Source: Anaerocolumna sedimenticola
Lineage (GTDB): Bacteria; Bacillota; Clostridia; Lachnospirales; Lachnospiraceae
Length of the DNA stretch: 64,000 nucleotides
Assembly: GCF_009931695.1 (NCBI RefSeq)
Contig: NZ_CP048000.1
Span: 3,489,501-3,553,500, forward strand
Direction of reading: 5' to 3'
The notes under the pieces were generated by a model. It was not told where the DNA came from. It worked only from the letters and a program-made list of their open reading frames with translations, and did no database searches. Position 1 is the stretch's first letter; the number at the start of each line of letters is the position of its first letter. Made by a program: the position numbers and the translations under genes. Shown one piece after another: positions 9,247-17,696 of the stretch.

Positions 9247-9594
9247 ATGAACAAGTTTATTATCAATGATTATTTTTATGAGCCACAGGGAAAAATCGCC
9301 AAGCGAATGCTTTTCAAAAGCGATAATGTAATTGCTTTTGTTCTAAACATTGCAAAAGGAGAAATGCTGCCGGGACACACACATCTAGAATCGACCCTTT
9401 TCTTGCAGGTCATGGAGGGTAATGCCAAGGTTGTCACAGATGGCAAGGAAACCTCGTTGCAGGTGGGCGAGTTAATGCAGGTTGATGGTCAGGAAAGCTT
9501 GCAGGTTATAAACACCGGTGAAGATGTCTTACGCCTTTACGTCACAATTTCACCAATGGGTTCTGAAGCCTTTGCAACAGATGCAAATGTTTAA
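9247..9594 (+). CDS. Cupin-domain protein
   Basis: A 115-residue single-domain cupin. Metal-ligand motif 1 is GHTHLESTLFLQVMEG (about residues 43-58) and motif 2 is GELMQVDGQESLQVIN (about 74-90); the usual His of motif 2 is not obvious. An in-frame ATG at 9202 exists, but ATG 9247 has a near-perfect AAAGGAGGAG ribosome site 6 bases upstream, so it is used. Small cupins of this kind bind metals or sugars and act as enzymes or sensors; the specific role is unknown. Confidence 0.82.
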   Translation: MNKFIINDYFYEPQGKIAKRMLFKSDNVIAFVLNIAKGEMLPGHTHLESTLFLQVMEGNAKVVTDGKETSLQVGELMQVDGQESLQVINTGEDVLRLYVTISPMGSEAFATDANV

Positions 9595-9803
9595 TGACTT
9601 ATCTTTATTCTTGCCAAGTTAATAACTTTTTTCTCCATTTATATCGCTTATTTAAATTGATAGATATAAGGCAAGATAAGCATACAGCGACGCTGATTGG
9701 TGGTTGGATGAGAAAAACTTTGAAGCTAGGAAAACCTGTGTCAGCGCTGCAAAGGGCTTGTATCAAATCGTAGCGGACAATGGAGGTATCGCATAGAAAA
9801 GGT

Positions 9804-9986
9804 TCATCTAACAATGCAACAAAGAAGAATCCCAGGAAAATCAAGCGTTTCAGTTCTTTTCGCTTTTTGAAAGAAAGAAATGGAATAAGAGGAAGTAAAG
9901 TCAGGATCATAATCGTCATAACATAAATCGCAGTAATGCATTAATATATCCTTAACCGAAGCGCTGGCTTCAACCTGGTATACCAT
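9804..9986 (-). pseudogene. ParE/RelE-type toxin remnant
   Basis: On the minus strand, MVYQVEASASVKDILMHYC then YDDYDPDFTSS and FFQKAKRTETLDFPGI follow the pattern of ParE/RelE toxins (V-Y-x-V-S/A-x-x-A/S-x-x-D-I, then a helix ending in a FP turn). The C-terminal beta strands with catalytic residues are out of frame or lost. It directly follows the antitoxin remnant. Dead module. Confidence 0.5.
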
Positions 9987-10015
9987 TTTTTTCTCCTGAA
10001 TTCTCTCTCATAATT

Positions 10016-10196
10016 TCAACTAATTTCTTTGGCAGGGAGGCCTTGTATTCCATGGCTCCTTTGTTCTGCAATTTCAAGAAGCTTTTCTCTGAGTTCCAGT
10101 CGTTTTGTTCTCTGGTCAAATGAATCAATATCCATTACAACTAAATCACCCTCTCCATTTTTGGTAAGGTAGACAGGTTCACCGGTCGTTTTACAG
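10016..10196 (-). pseudogene. Phd/YefM-type antitoxin remnant
   Basis: The minus strand reads TTGEPVYLTKNGEGDLVVMD then IDSFDQRTKRLELREKLLEI and ends EQRSHGIQGLPAKEIS at a TGA. TGEPVYLTKNGxGDLVVMD is the hallmark central strand of Phd/YefM antitoxins. The N-terminal DNA-binding strands are missing (upstream is low-complexity Phe/Leu). The stop lies 29 bases before the toxin remnant's ATG, the usual antitoxin-toxin order. Confidence 0.6.
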
Positions 10197-10442
10197 AGAA
10201 GAAAGAATAAGAAAAAATATGCACAATAAAGTTAGCGTATATGCAAATAAGAAACAACTTGATTTATAGTTGGATATGCAGCGCGGAAAATAATTAATGG
10301 AGTATATTGTTATGGCATATTAGACTCTGTTATGATAAAATATATTAAATGATGACATAGGAAAAAAAGTTCGGAAAATCCAATGATTTACTATATCAAG
10401 AAAGAACTTGTACCTTTCGGACAAGTTTGAGAGGTGAATGAA
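10197..10442 (+). promoter_or_regulatory. Intergenic region with candidate promoter
   Basis: AT-rich spacer between the dead toxin-antitoxin pair and the DUF1905 gene. TTGTTA (10307-10312) and TATGAT (10331-10336), 18 bp apart, form a plausible promoter about 105 bases before the start codon. Nothing else was recognised. Confidence 0.45.
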
Positions 10443-11144
10443 ATGAATAAAATATATGAGTTTGAAGCAGAAATCAAGAAAGTGCCCGACATGGACGGTG
10501 CGTATGTTGAATTCCCTTATGATGTGAAAGCGGAGTTTGGCAAGGGCAGAGTAAAAGTCCGGGCAACTTTTGATGGGGAGCCTTATAATGGGAGTATTGT
10601 TAATATGGGTGTGAAGAATCCGGATGACTCGATTTGCTATATCATCGGTTTGCGTAAGGACATTCGTGCAAAAATCGGTAAACAATCAGGTGATCGTGTG
10701 AAAGTTACCATAATAGAGGATGAGGTGAACACTTTGTGGCAATGCCCTAAATGCGGACGAGAATTCAAAAACACTTCTCAAGACCATTACTGTGGTGAGC
10801 CGCCGAAAACGATTGACGCATATATAGCAGCACAACCTGAGGGTGTTCAACCATATTTGAATCAGGTCCGAGCTACAATCCGTGCTGTACTCCCGGACGC
10901 ACAGGAACGTATCTCGTGGAGTATGCCGACTTACTGGAGCAAGCATAACATTATCCATTTTGCGGCGTTTAAAAAGCACATTGGGTTATACCCCGGCGAA
11001 AAAGCGGTTGAGTATTTTACAGACCGTTTGACGGAATACAAGACAAGCAAAGGTGCAATACAGTTACCATACAGTAAGCCGCTTCCGTTGGAGTTGATCG
11101 CAGAAATTGCGAAATGGTGCTATGAAACAGGGAAACATCATTGA
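10443..11144 (+). CDS. DUF1905 / zinc-ribbon / DUF1801 fusion protein
   Basis: A 233-residue three-part protein. Residues 1-95 are a DUF1905 beta-barrel ([20 protein letters not shown], then [12 protein letters not shown]). A short Cys-rich linker follows ([10 protein letters not shown] and HYCGEPPKT, about 99-122). Residues 123-233 are DUF1801 (YdhG-like; [32 protein letters not shown]). No biochemical role is established for this combination; the zinc ribbon suggests nucleic acid or protein contact. A GTG at 10434 is in frame, but ATG 10443 lies 8 bases after GAGAGG and is chosen. Confidence 0.85.
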   Translation: MNKIYEFEAEIKKVPDMDGAYVEFPYDVKAEFGKGRVKVRATFDGEPYNGSIVNMGVKNPDDSICYIIGLRKDIRAKIGKQSGDRVKVTIIEDEVNTLWQCPKCGREFKNTSQDHYCGEPPKTIDAYIAAQPEGVQPYLNQVRATIRAVLPDAQERISWSMPTYWSKHNIIHFAAFKKHIGLYPGEKAVEYFTDRLTEYKTSKGAIQLPYSKPLPLELIAEIAKWCYETGKHH

Positions 11145-11267
11145 TAAGTCGGTGAAACGATATGGTTTAAATGCAGGCATTCTATACTTCATTATAATCC
11201 GAAACAATAGCTGAAGAAATAAAAAAGTTTACGATTGAATTTTGACCTTTCAACTTATAATTATAGT

Positions 11268-11310
11268 GGCCATCCATTTTCATGATAAATGAAGAGGGAT
11301 GGCTTTTATT
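11268..11310 (+). terminator. Terminator after the DUF1905/DUF1801 gene
   Basis: GCCATCC (11269-11275) pairs with GGATGGC (11297-11303) and is followed directly by TTTTATT. Confidence 0.7.
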
Positions 11311-11333
11311 CGTTTTAGTCAGTTAAGATTGAT

Positions 11334-11362
11334 TCGTCAAGAAATAAAATTTCTGTTATACT
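11334..11362 (+). promoter_or_regulatory. Promoter of the AraC/UvrA-like operon with internal palindrome
   Basis: TCGTCA (11334-11339) and TATACT (11357-11362) are spaced 17 bp. The spacer is almost filled by the inverted repeat AGAAAT-AAA-ATTTCT (11340-11354), a likely operator for the regulator encoded 29 bases downstream. The -35 is weak, as expected for an activated promoter. Confidence 0.55.
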
Positions 11363-11390
11363 GGGATTAACAGGAGCAGGAGGGAATCAT

Positions 11391-12320
11391 ATGTCAGAAC
11401 AGAAGTGTAAGGAAGAGTACATACGAAGAATTCATAAAGTGCAGGATTACATCGAGCATCATATAGGACAGTCCCTGTCCACCACGGAGCTTGCCGGTGC
11501 CGCAGGGTTTTCCAAATATCATTTCAGCCGGATCTTTCAGGGTATGTTACATGAACCGTTAGCCCATTATGTGAACCGGATTCGAATGGAGAGGGCAGTA
11601 TTTTTGCTGGCACACCGGACAGATAAAAATATAACGGACATTGCCTATGAACTTGGGCTCTCGGATTCAGCCGTATTTTCCCGGGCATTTAAGAATTACT
11701 ATGGCGTCAGTCCAAGAGAATACCGGAGGGAATATAGCAAGAATTGCAAAGATTCTTACCTTTTATCTGAGTACAATAAGAACACAGCAAAGAAAGAATG
11801 GGCAGGAGATCCGTTTCCTGTTACCGGGCAGATTACCATTGAAAACCTGGATGAGAAACAGGTTGCTTATGTGAGACATACAGGCACTTATGAGACATTA
11901 GCGAAAGAGTATGGGGGCCTGATGCAGACGTTATTTGCTCATGCAAAGAAGCAGAACTTTCTTAAGGATGGTCAGAACTGGGTGCTTGCTATGTATCATG
12001 ACAATCCTGAATTCGGAGAAGAGAGCCAATTCCGTACCAGTTTATGCCTGACGGTGCCAGAGAACATTCGGATTCAGGAGGACGGAATCCTTGGAAGGAT
12101 GAAGCTAGAAGGCGGTCTGTATGCGGTCGGACATTTTCAGATTCAGCAGGAACAGTACGGCGATGCCTGGAATTACATGTATCAGGAGTGGATCATGGGC
12201 AGTGGTTATGTTCCGAGAGACTACAATCCATTTGAAGTGTATCGTAACGATGCGTCTGCCAATGAGAGTCATATCCATGAAGTAGACATCTACGTTCCCA
12301 TTGAACCCATTCGTTTCTAA
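11391..12320 (+). CDS. AraC-family regulator with GyrI-like ligand-binding domain
   Basis: A 309-residue regulator. The N-terminal double HTH spans about residues 10-118 (VQDYIEHHIGQSLSTTELA, FSKYHFSRIFQ, DIAYELGLSDSAVFSRAFK, then YYGVSPREYR). Residues 145-309 are the GyrI-like/AraC_E_bind effector domain (KQVAYVRHTGTYE, GGLYAVGHF, EVDIYVPIEP). Rob- and SbmC-type proteins of this architecture sense small, often toxic compounds. The ribosome site is GCAGGAGG. It lies 30 bases before a UvrA-like ATPase on the same strand, so the two are probably co-transcribed. GC content is higher than in the genes to the left. Confidence 0.9.
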   Translation: MSEQKCKEEYIRRIHKVQDYIEHHIGQSLSTTELAGAAGFSKYHFSRIFQGMLHEPLAHYVNRIRMERAVFLLAHRTDKNITDIAYELGLSDSAVFSRAFKNYYGVSPREYRREYSKNCKDSYLLSEYNKNTAKKEWAGDPFPVTGQITIENLDEKQVAYVRHTGTYETLAKEYGGLMQTLFAHAKKQNFLKDGQNWVLAMYHDNPEFGEESQFRTSLCLTVPENIRIQEDGILGRMKLEGGLYAVGHFQIQQEQYGDAWNYMYQEWIMGSGYVPRDYNPFEVYRNDASANESHIHEVDIYVPIEPIRF

Positions 12321-12350
12321 CATGCTGCAAATCGATTCCGAGGTGAGCAT

Positions 12351-14647
12351 ATGGAAGAAATCAAAATTTGGGGAGCACGAATCCATAATTTGAAAAATAT
12401 CAATCTAACAATTCCCAAACGGGGGCTTGTAGCTATTACCGGTATCAGTGGCTCCGGTAAATCCAGTCTTGCATTTGATATCCTGTTTGAAGAAGGCAAG
12501 AACCAGTATCTAAGGTCGATTGGCATTCTGGCCGGACTTGATAACGAGGACCGGTTCAATACGATGGAAGGCATCGGTCCAACGGTGGCGGTACGCCAGA
12601 ATACAATAAGACTGAGCAATCCCCGTTCTACAGTTGGCACAAAGACCGGAATTCTAAACCAGCTGGCCCTCATTTATGCCAGTGACGGAAAAGCTTTGGA
12701 TGAGAATAGTGAACATCTCTCCCCAGGCTTCTTTCTCTATACAACGGCTGATGGCATGTGTCTTAGCTGCCAGGGCAGAGGTTTTTATTATGATATCAAT
12801 CTAAAGCAGTTGATTCCAGATAAAACAACATCCCTTTTGGAGGTCTATAAGAGTCTGCAGGTAACCGATGGTTTCTTACGGATATTAAAGAAGAAATACG
12901 GCATGTATTTTGAGACCCCATTCTGGGAACTTCCAGAAGATATTAAAGGTCAAGTTGTTTATGGAACATATGACAATGGTAAACAAAGTTACTGTCTGGA
13001 GAGAATACTAAGAAATGCTTATGAAAAGGGCGAGGATGTGGAGGAGGTCTATGAGGAGAAGATCTGTACAGCCTGTCAGGGGAGAGGATCGGCGAAGAAG
13101 CGAAAAAAGTATTCCTTGGCGGAAAGCTGATTGGCGAGCTGGGACAGATGACACTGTCCGGTCTTCTCCATTTCTTAAGCCAAATACCGGAGGAAGAGCT
13201 ATCCCAGTTTGGCAGAAACGTGGTAAAAAATGTGAAAGAGAAATTAAAGCATCTGATCCGGTTTCGCTTAGGACATCTGACTCTTTACCGGGAGATGGCG
13301 TCCTTAAGCGGCGGCGAAGTCCAGCGCATTTTTCTCCATCTCCATCTGGAGTCTGGACTGGATTCCCTGATCTATGTCTTTGATGAACCCATGGCAGGAT
13401 TGCATCCATCGGAGAAGCAAAGTATGATTAAAGCGGTAAAGGAATTAAGAGACCTTGGTAATACAGTGATTGTAGTGGAGCATGATAAAGAGATGATTCG
13501 TCATGCCGATTATATTATCGAGATTGGTCCTAAGGCAGGTGTAGAAGGAGGAACAGTGGTCTACCAGGGTGATTATGAAGAATACGAGAAAGCAGATACA
13601 CTGCTTAGTCAGTTCTTTTATGGCAAACGTTTGATGCCGGAACGGACGGTCAGAAAGCATAACATTGATAAGGAAGACTGTCTTACCTTGGACCATGCCA
13701 ATACCCATTATTTAAAAGATTTAACCGTAACATTCCCGCTTCATGTTATGATTGGTATTGCCGGATTATCCGGAAGTGGTAAGAGTTCTCTGATTGAGAC
13801 ACTTTTGAAACGTCTTGCAAGTGCATGCAAATTTGGTAAAGCAGTTGGGCATGCAACTGGTATAGCAGGAGTAGAACGAATTAATGGTTTTGTAAAGATA
13901 TCCCAGGAACCTATTGGAAGAAATGCCAATTCTACACCTGCCTCTTATATTGGTATCTGGGATAAGATTCGGGAACTTTATGCAAAACAGCCGGAAGCAA
14001 AAATAAGAAACAAAAGTGCCGGACATTTTTCGTTTCATTCGAAAGGAGCATGTAGGGATTGTGGCGGCAGCGGTTTTGAAAGGATTTTTCTGACCTCTGA
14101 TTTTTCCGTAGATAAACTCTGCAAGACATGTCAGGGCAAGCGGTTTAACGAAGAAAGTCTTTCCGTAGATTATAAAGGAAAAACGATTGCCGATGTGTTA
14201 GAAATGAGTATAACAGAAGCTGTTTTCTTCTTTGCAGATCAAAATAACATTGTAAAACCTCTGTGTATCTTAGAACAGATAGGCATGGGTTATTTAAGAC
14301 TTGGCCAGCCATCAGCTACTTTAAGCGGTGGTGAGGCACAGAGGGTGAAGCTTGCCAAAGAGCTGGGACGGCAGTTAAAGGGTAATATGCTATATGTATT
14401 AGATGAACCAACGACCGGACTTAGCCTGTATGATACGGCATTGCTGTTAAAGCTGTTAGATCAACTGGTAGCCGGGGGCAATTCGGTGATTGTCATTGAA
14501 CATAATATAGAGGTCTTAAAGAGTTGTGATTATATCATTGAACTTGGTCCGGAAGGCGGGGATAAGGGCGGTGAGATTATTGCCCAAGGAACTCCGGGGA
14601 GTCTGAGAGATAATCCAAATTCCAAGACAGGGAGGTATCTAGTGTAA
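12351..14647 (+). pseudogene. UvrA-like double ABC ATPase (UvrA2/DrrC class), split by a one-base deletion
   Basis: A UvrA-family protein of 765 residues after correction, shorter than housekeeping UvrA (about 940). ABC domain I has Walker A GISGSGKSSLAFD (about 30) and zinc motifs CLSCQGRG and CTACQGRG; its signature is LSGGEVQRI. ABC domain II has GLSGSGKSSLIET (about 467), CRDCGGSG, CKTCQGKRF and LSGGEAQRVKLAKELG. The frame breaks at GG 13086-13087; one more G gives CQGRGIGEEAKKVFLGGKL and continues to 14647. Such UvrA2/DrrC-like proteins protect against DNA-binding drugs in some bacteria. Operon with the AraC/GyrI gene supports a drug-response role (inference). Confidence 0.85.
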
Positions 14648-14697
14648 ATAGTCTCGTAAAGTACATGCGGGCCAAAAGCCTCGGATACGATACCTCC

Positions 14698-14724
14698 GAA
14701 GAACAGCTGCCTTTGCTGTTCTTT
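14698..14724 (+). terminator. Terminator after the UvrA-like gene
   Basis: GAACAGC (14701-14707) pairs with GCTGTTC (14715-14721), followed by TTTGGGATTT. The T tract is short. Confidence 0.55.
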
Positions 14725-14812
14725 GGGATTTATGGAGCCGCTGCAGCGGAAGGGATTTAATATTACCTAGGTGGAATTGGAACTATATGAGATTTGGTGG
14801 AAAGGAAACTAT

Positions 14813-15793
14813 ATGGATCAAAGAAAAAAGGTATTGTTAGAAAAGATAATAAACAGCAGCTATAATAACACAGCAGGTTTAATAGTACTAAAAAACGGTA
14901 AGACATTATATGAAAACTACTTTAATGAATATACTGGTGCCAACGCCGTTCATGTAGCATCGGTAACAAAAAGTATTTTTTCTGCTTTGATTGGTATCGC
15001 CATAGGGAATGGGCAAATCAAAAGTATGGATCAGAAAGTATTGGAGTTTTTCCCGGATTACACCATAAATAGAGGCGAAAAAACGATACAGCGAGTTACG
15101 ATTAAGAATATGCTCACTATGACTGCCCCTTATAAATATAAATCGGAACCATACGAACAGTTTTTTGCAAGTGATAACTGGATAAAATTTGCTCTGGATT
15201 TATTAGGAGGTAGGGGACAGATAGGAGAATTTACGTATTCAGCTATCATAGGTACACATATTTTATCGGGTATTCTCATTAAAGCAACAGGACAATCAGT
15301 GTTTGATTTTGCAACAGAAAAATTATTCTCCCCATTGGAAATTCAGGTAGGAAACAATGTGGTATTACAAAATAAAGAAGAACAGCTTGCTTTTTTTAAG
15401 GATAAAAATGTTAGGGGTTGGGTGGCCGACCAGCAAGGGGTAAATACAGCAGGCTGGGGCCTCACCCTGACCCCTATGGATATGGCCAAAATAGGTCAAT
15501 TGTACTTAGATGGCGGGTTATGGAAGGATAAACAAATAATACCGGCATGGTGGATAGATGAGAGTACAAAGGAACATAGCCGATGGGGTAAATTATCGTA
15601 TGGCTATCTCTGGTGGATTCTTGATGATAAAGAACATATCTATGCAGCTTTGGGAGATGGAGGAAATGTGATTTATGTTAACACTAAGAAAAAAATGGTA
15701 GTTTCAATTGCTTCTCTTTTTGTGCCCCATGCTAAGGATAGAATAAAACTAATTAAAGAGTATATTGAGCCAATGTTTGAAAATTGTGTATAG
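14813..15793 (+). CDS. Beta-lactamase-family serine hydrolase
   Basis: A 326-residue class C beta-lactamase/PBP-like esterase fold. The catalytic SxxK is S50-V-T-K53 in VASVTKSIFSALIG. TYSAIIG (about 143) supplies the Tyr of the YxN/YxA element, and LGDGGNVIYVN (about 285) is the third active-site strand. WGLTLTPMDMAKIGQLYL is the usual family block. No signal peptide is visible, so it is probably cytosolic and an esterase/amidase rather than an exported beta-lactamase. A GTG at 14771 is in frame, but ATG 14813 follows GGAAAGGA and is preferred. Monocistronic. Confidence 0.85.
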   Translation: MDQRKKVLLEKIINSSYNNTAGLIVLKNGKTLYENYFNEYTGANAVHVASVTKSIFSALIGIAIGNGQIKSMDQKVLEFFPDYTINRGEKTIQRVTIKNMLTMTAPYKYKSEPYEQFFASDNWIKFALDLLGGRGQIGEFTYSAIIGTHILSGILIKATGQSVFDFATEKLFSPLEIQVGNNVVLQNKEEQLAFFKDKNVRGWVADQQGVNTAGWGLTLTPMDMAKIGQLYLDGGLWKDKQIIPAWWIDESTKEHSRWGKLSYGYLWWILDDKEHIYAALGDGGNVIYVNTKKKMVVSIASLFVPHAKDRIKLIKEYIEPMFENCV

Positions 15794-16155
15794 TGAAATC
15801 TGCTTTCGGGGAGATTTATACGAGAGAGTACAACAACTTCCAAGTTGCATGGTAAACGAAAAAATATTACGATTTATATGAAATAAGTGTTATAAACGGC
15901 ATAGTGAATAAAGATATAGCCGAGGAGTAATCCCCGGCTTTTACTTTGTTTAAAGGAAATGGTATATTAAAGTTTGTTTTTTTGACACTCGAAAGAGTAT
16001 CCCTAAGTATGTCAGGAAAAGTTGATATTTATAAATTCGGATGTCTGAAATATTGTGGACGAATTTAAGGACATGTGGTATCCTTGAAATAGCGAGATCC
16101 GACTATATATTTATATTGAAGATTTGAATAACAATAAAAACCAGGAGGCTGTTTT
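15794..16155 (+). other. Intergenic region with a terminator-like hairpin
   Basis: AGCCGAGG (15918-15925) pairs with CCCCGGCT (15932-15939) apart from one mismatch, followed by a T-rich tail to 15950: a probable terminator of the serine hydrolase. TTGACA at 15982-15987 has no good -10 at 17 bp (AAGTAT), so no promoter is called. The rest holds nothing recognised apart from the next gene's CCAGGAGG ribosome site. Confidence 0.5.
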
Positions 16156-17040
16156 ATGCAACATGGAATATACTATGCGTATTGGGAAAAGGAATGGGCA
16201 GGAGATTATCTTTATTATATAAAGAAAGTTGCGAAGTTAGGCTTTGATATTCTCGAAATCGCTGCAGGTCCTCTTCCGGACTACACTGACTTACAATTAA
16301 AAGAATTAAAAGAATGTGCAGAGGCAAATCATATACGTTTGACAGTAGGATATGGCCCCTCTCCGGCTAATAATATAGCTTCAAGTGAGGAAGCGGTACA
16401 TAAAAATGCTATGACTTTTTATACCGATCTTTTTAAACGTATGAGAAAAATAAATGCGACCTTAATTGGCGGGGCGATTTATTCTTGTTGGCCTATTGAT
16501 TATTCCAAAACGGTTGATAAAAAAGGTGACTGGGGCAGAGGTGTAGAAGGAATAGCAAAATTGAGTAAAATTGCCCGTGAATGCGGCGTTGAAACATTAG
16601 GGTTAGAGGTATTAAACCGATTTGAAAATCATGTTTTAAATACCGCTGAAGAAGGGGTACAGTTTGTAAAGGAAGTTAGAGAGTTAGACCCGGATGCAGT
16701 TAATGTAAAAGTAATGCTCGATACATTCCATATGAATATAGAAGAGCAGAGTATCGGTCAGGCAATTCGAACAGCAGGTGCGTATTTGGGTCATTTTCAT
16801 ACCGGGGAATGTAATCGTATGGTTCCCGGAAAGGGACGCACACCTTGGCGTGAAATCGGTGAAGCACTAAGAGATATTAATTATAATAAAACTGTTGTAA
16901 TGGAACCTTTTGTAAGATCTGGAGGTCAGGTAGGCCAGGATATTAAAATATGGCGTGAAATCATAGAAGATACTACAGAAAGCTCTCTTGATAAAGATGC
17001 CAAGGCTGCTTTGGAATTCCAAAGATATATGCTTGGTTAA
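16156..17040 (+). CDS. dpe: D-allulose (D-psicose) 3-epimerase
   Basis: A 294-residue TIM-barrel sugar 3-epimerase that interconverts D-fructose and D-allulose (D-psicose), with a divalent metal such as Mn or Co. Metal ligands are E151 (GLEVLNRFENH), D189 (VMLDTFHMNIEE), H215 (LGHFHTGECNR) and E250 (VVMEPFVRSGG). The start MQHGIYYAYWEKEW and IGGAIYSCWPIDYSKT match characterised clostridial allulose epimerases closely, so I prefer this over D-tagatose 3-epimerase, though ranges overlap. Ribosome site CCAGGAGG. No kinase or transporter for the sugar is adjacent; it appears to be a single-gene unit. Confidence 0.9.
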   Translation: MQHGIYYAYWEKEWAGDYLYYIKKVAKLGFDILEIAAGPLPDYTDLQLKELKECAEANHIRLTVGYGPSPANNIASSEEAVHKNAMTFYTDLFKRMRKINATLIGGAIYSCWPIDYSKTVDKKGDWGRGVEGIAKLSKIARECGVETLGLEVLNRFENHVLNTAEEGVQFVKEVRELDPDAVNVKVMLDTFHMNIEEQSIGQAIRTAGAYLGHFHTGECNRMVPGKGRTPWREIGEALRDINYNKTVVMEPFVRSGGQVGQDIKIWREIIEDTTESSLDKDAKAALEFQRYMLG

Positions 17041-17233
17041 AGGCATGGTCAGCCTGTTTTCTTTTACGGGTCTGGCGGGCCTGGCTATTGAGTATTCCCA
17101 AATGGTATAAATCGAATTGTAAAAACTGCCAAATAATGTTAATATATATAATATAATTAAAATAAATCTTGATTTAATTTTATGTTTTGAAATCAATGTA
17201 GTAAATAATTTTGTATTAAATTTATAAAAAGTA

Positions 17234-17262
17234 TTGCATAAGATGGGAATATGTAGTACAAT
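17234..17262 (+). promoter_or_regulatory. Promoter of the riboswitch-diguanylate cyclase transcript
   Basis: TTGCAT (17234-17239) and TACAAT (17257-17262) have a 17-bp spacer. The predicted transcript start (about 17269) falls just before the riboswitch aptamer. Confidence 0.7.
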
Positions 17263-17271
17263 ATTCCTATA

Positions 17272-17360
17272 TTTGGTAAGGGCAAACTTATCGAAAGATA
17301 AGGACGCAAAGCTTAGGGTCTAAATCTGATTACAGATACGACAGCCGGTTGCACAAAGGT
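17272..17360 (+). promoter_or_regulatory. Cyclic di-GMP-I (GEMM) riboswitch
   Basis: The aptamer has the GEMM-I core in order: AGGGCAAAC, a hairpin CTTATC-GAAA-GATAAG with a GNRA tetraloop, GGACGCAAAGC, a second hairpin (ATCTG-ATTA-CAGAT flanked by GTC/GAC) carrying the tetraloop receptor side, and AGCCGGTTGC. The base I align to G20 of Vc2 (17281, middle of GGG) is G, which favours c-di-GMP over cGAMP. A terminator hairpin follows 30 bases later, and the downstream gene is a diguanylate cyclase. On/off sense cannot be decided by eye. Confidence 0.92.
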
Positions 17361-17388
17361 AATTTAGATTACTGTTTCTATGCAATTT

Positions 17389-17417
17389 AAGCTCTGTGTT
17401 TTTCACAGAGCTTTTTT
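17389..17417 (+). terminator. Riboswitch expression-platform terminator
   Basis: AAGCTCTGTG pairs with CACAGAGCTT around a T5 loop, followed by TTTT: a textbook intrinsic terminator just after the GEMM aptamer. A second strong hairpin, AACATCTGTT-CTA-AACAGATGTT, follows at about 17423-17445. Confidence 0.88.
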
Positions 17418-17573
17418 ACATTTAACATCTGTTCTAAACAGATGTTATTATTTGCATAAGACGTTCGCTTGAGCGGGTAGCGTTAAATTTTAAGGCGTTC
17501 AACAAGTGGGCGTCATTATTTACGCGTTGATAAAACAAGCATATGCAGGATTACCTGCATTAATGTGAGTGTA

Positions 17574-17613
17574 CACGCGAACCGGAGAAACCATACAATA
17601 TTTCTTACGGTTT
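17574..17613 (+). repeat. Partial copy of the dispersed intergenic repeat
   Basis: CGCGAACCGGAGAAACC followed by a short loop and TTTCTTACGGTTT matches the distal hairpin of the repeat copies at 24292, 30622 and 36983 (minus). The proximal half is not recognisable here. Confidence 0.45.
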
Positions 17614-17696
17614 ATGCTAATGAATGTTGCAGAGTTTATTTACAAAAGAGAACAGTAATGATAAATATTAATGTGAATTAAAGAAGGTGGAATCAG

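Noticed and set aside
9605-9919. 104-residue minus-strand frame with hydrophobic start
   Set aside because: It overlaps the toxin remnant in another frame and shows no family motif; it looks like a by-product of decay.
13008-13409. Overlapping frames on both strands near the UvrA-like break
   Set aside because: Arg/Ser/Pro-rich shadows of a GC-richer stretch; the UvrA-like protein reads through this region once one G is restored.
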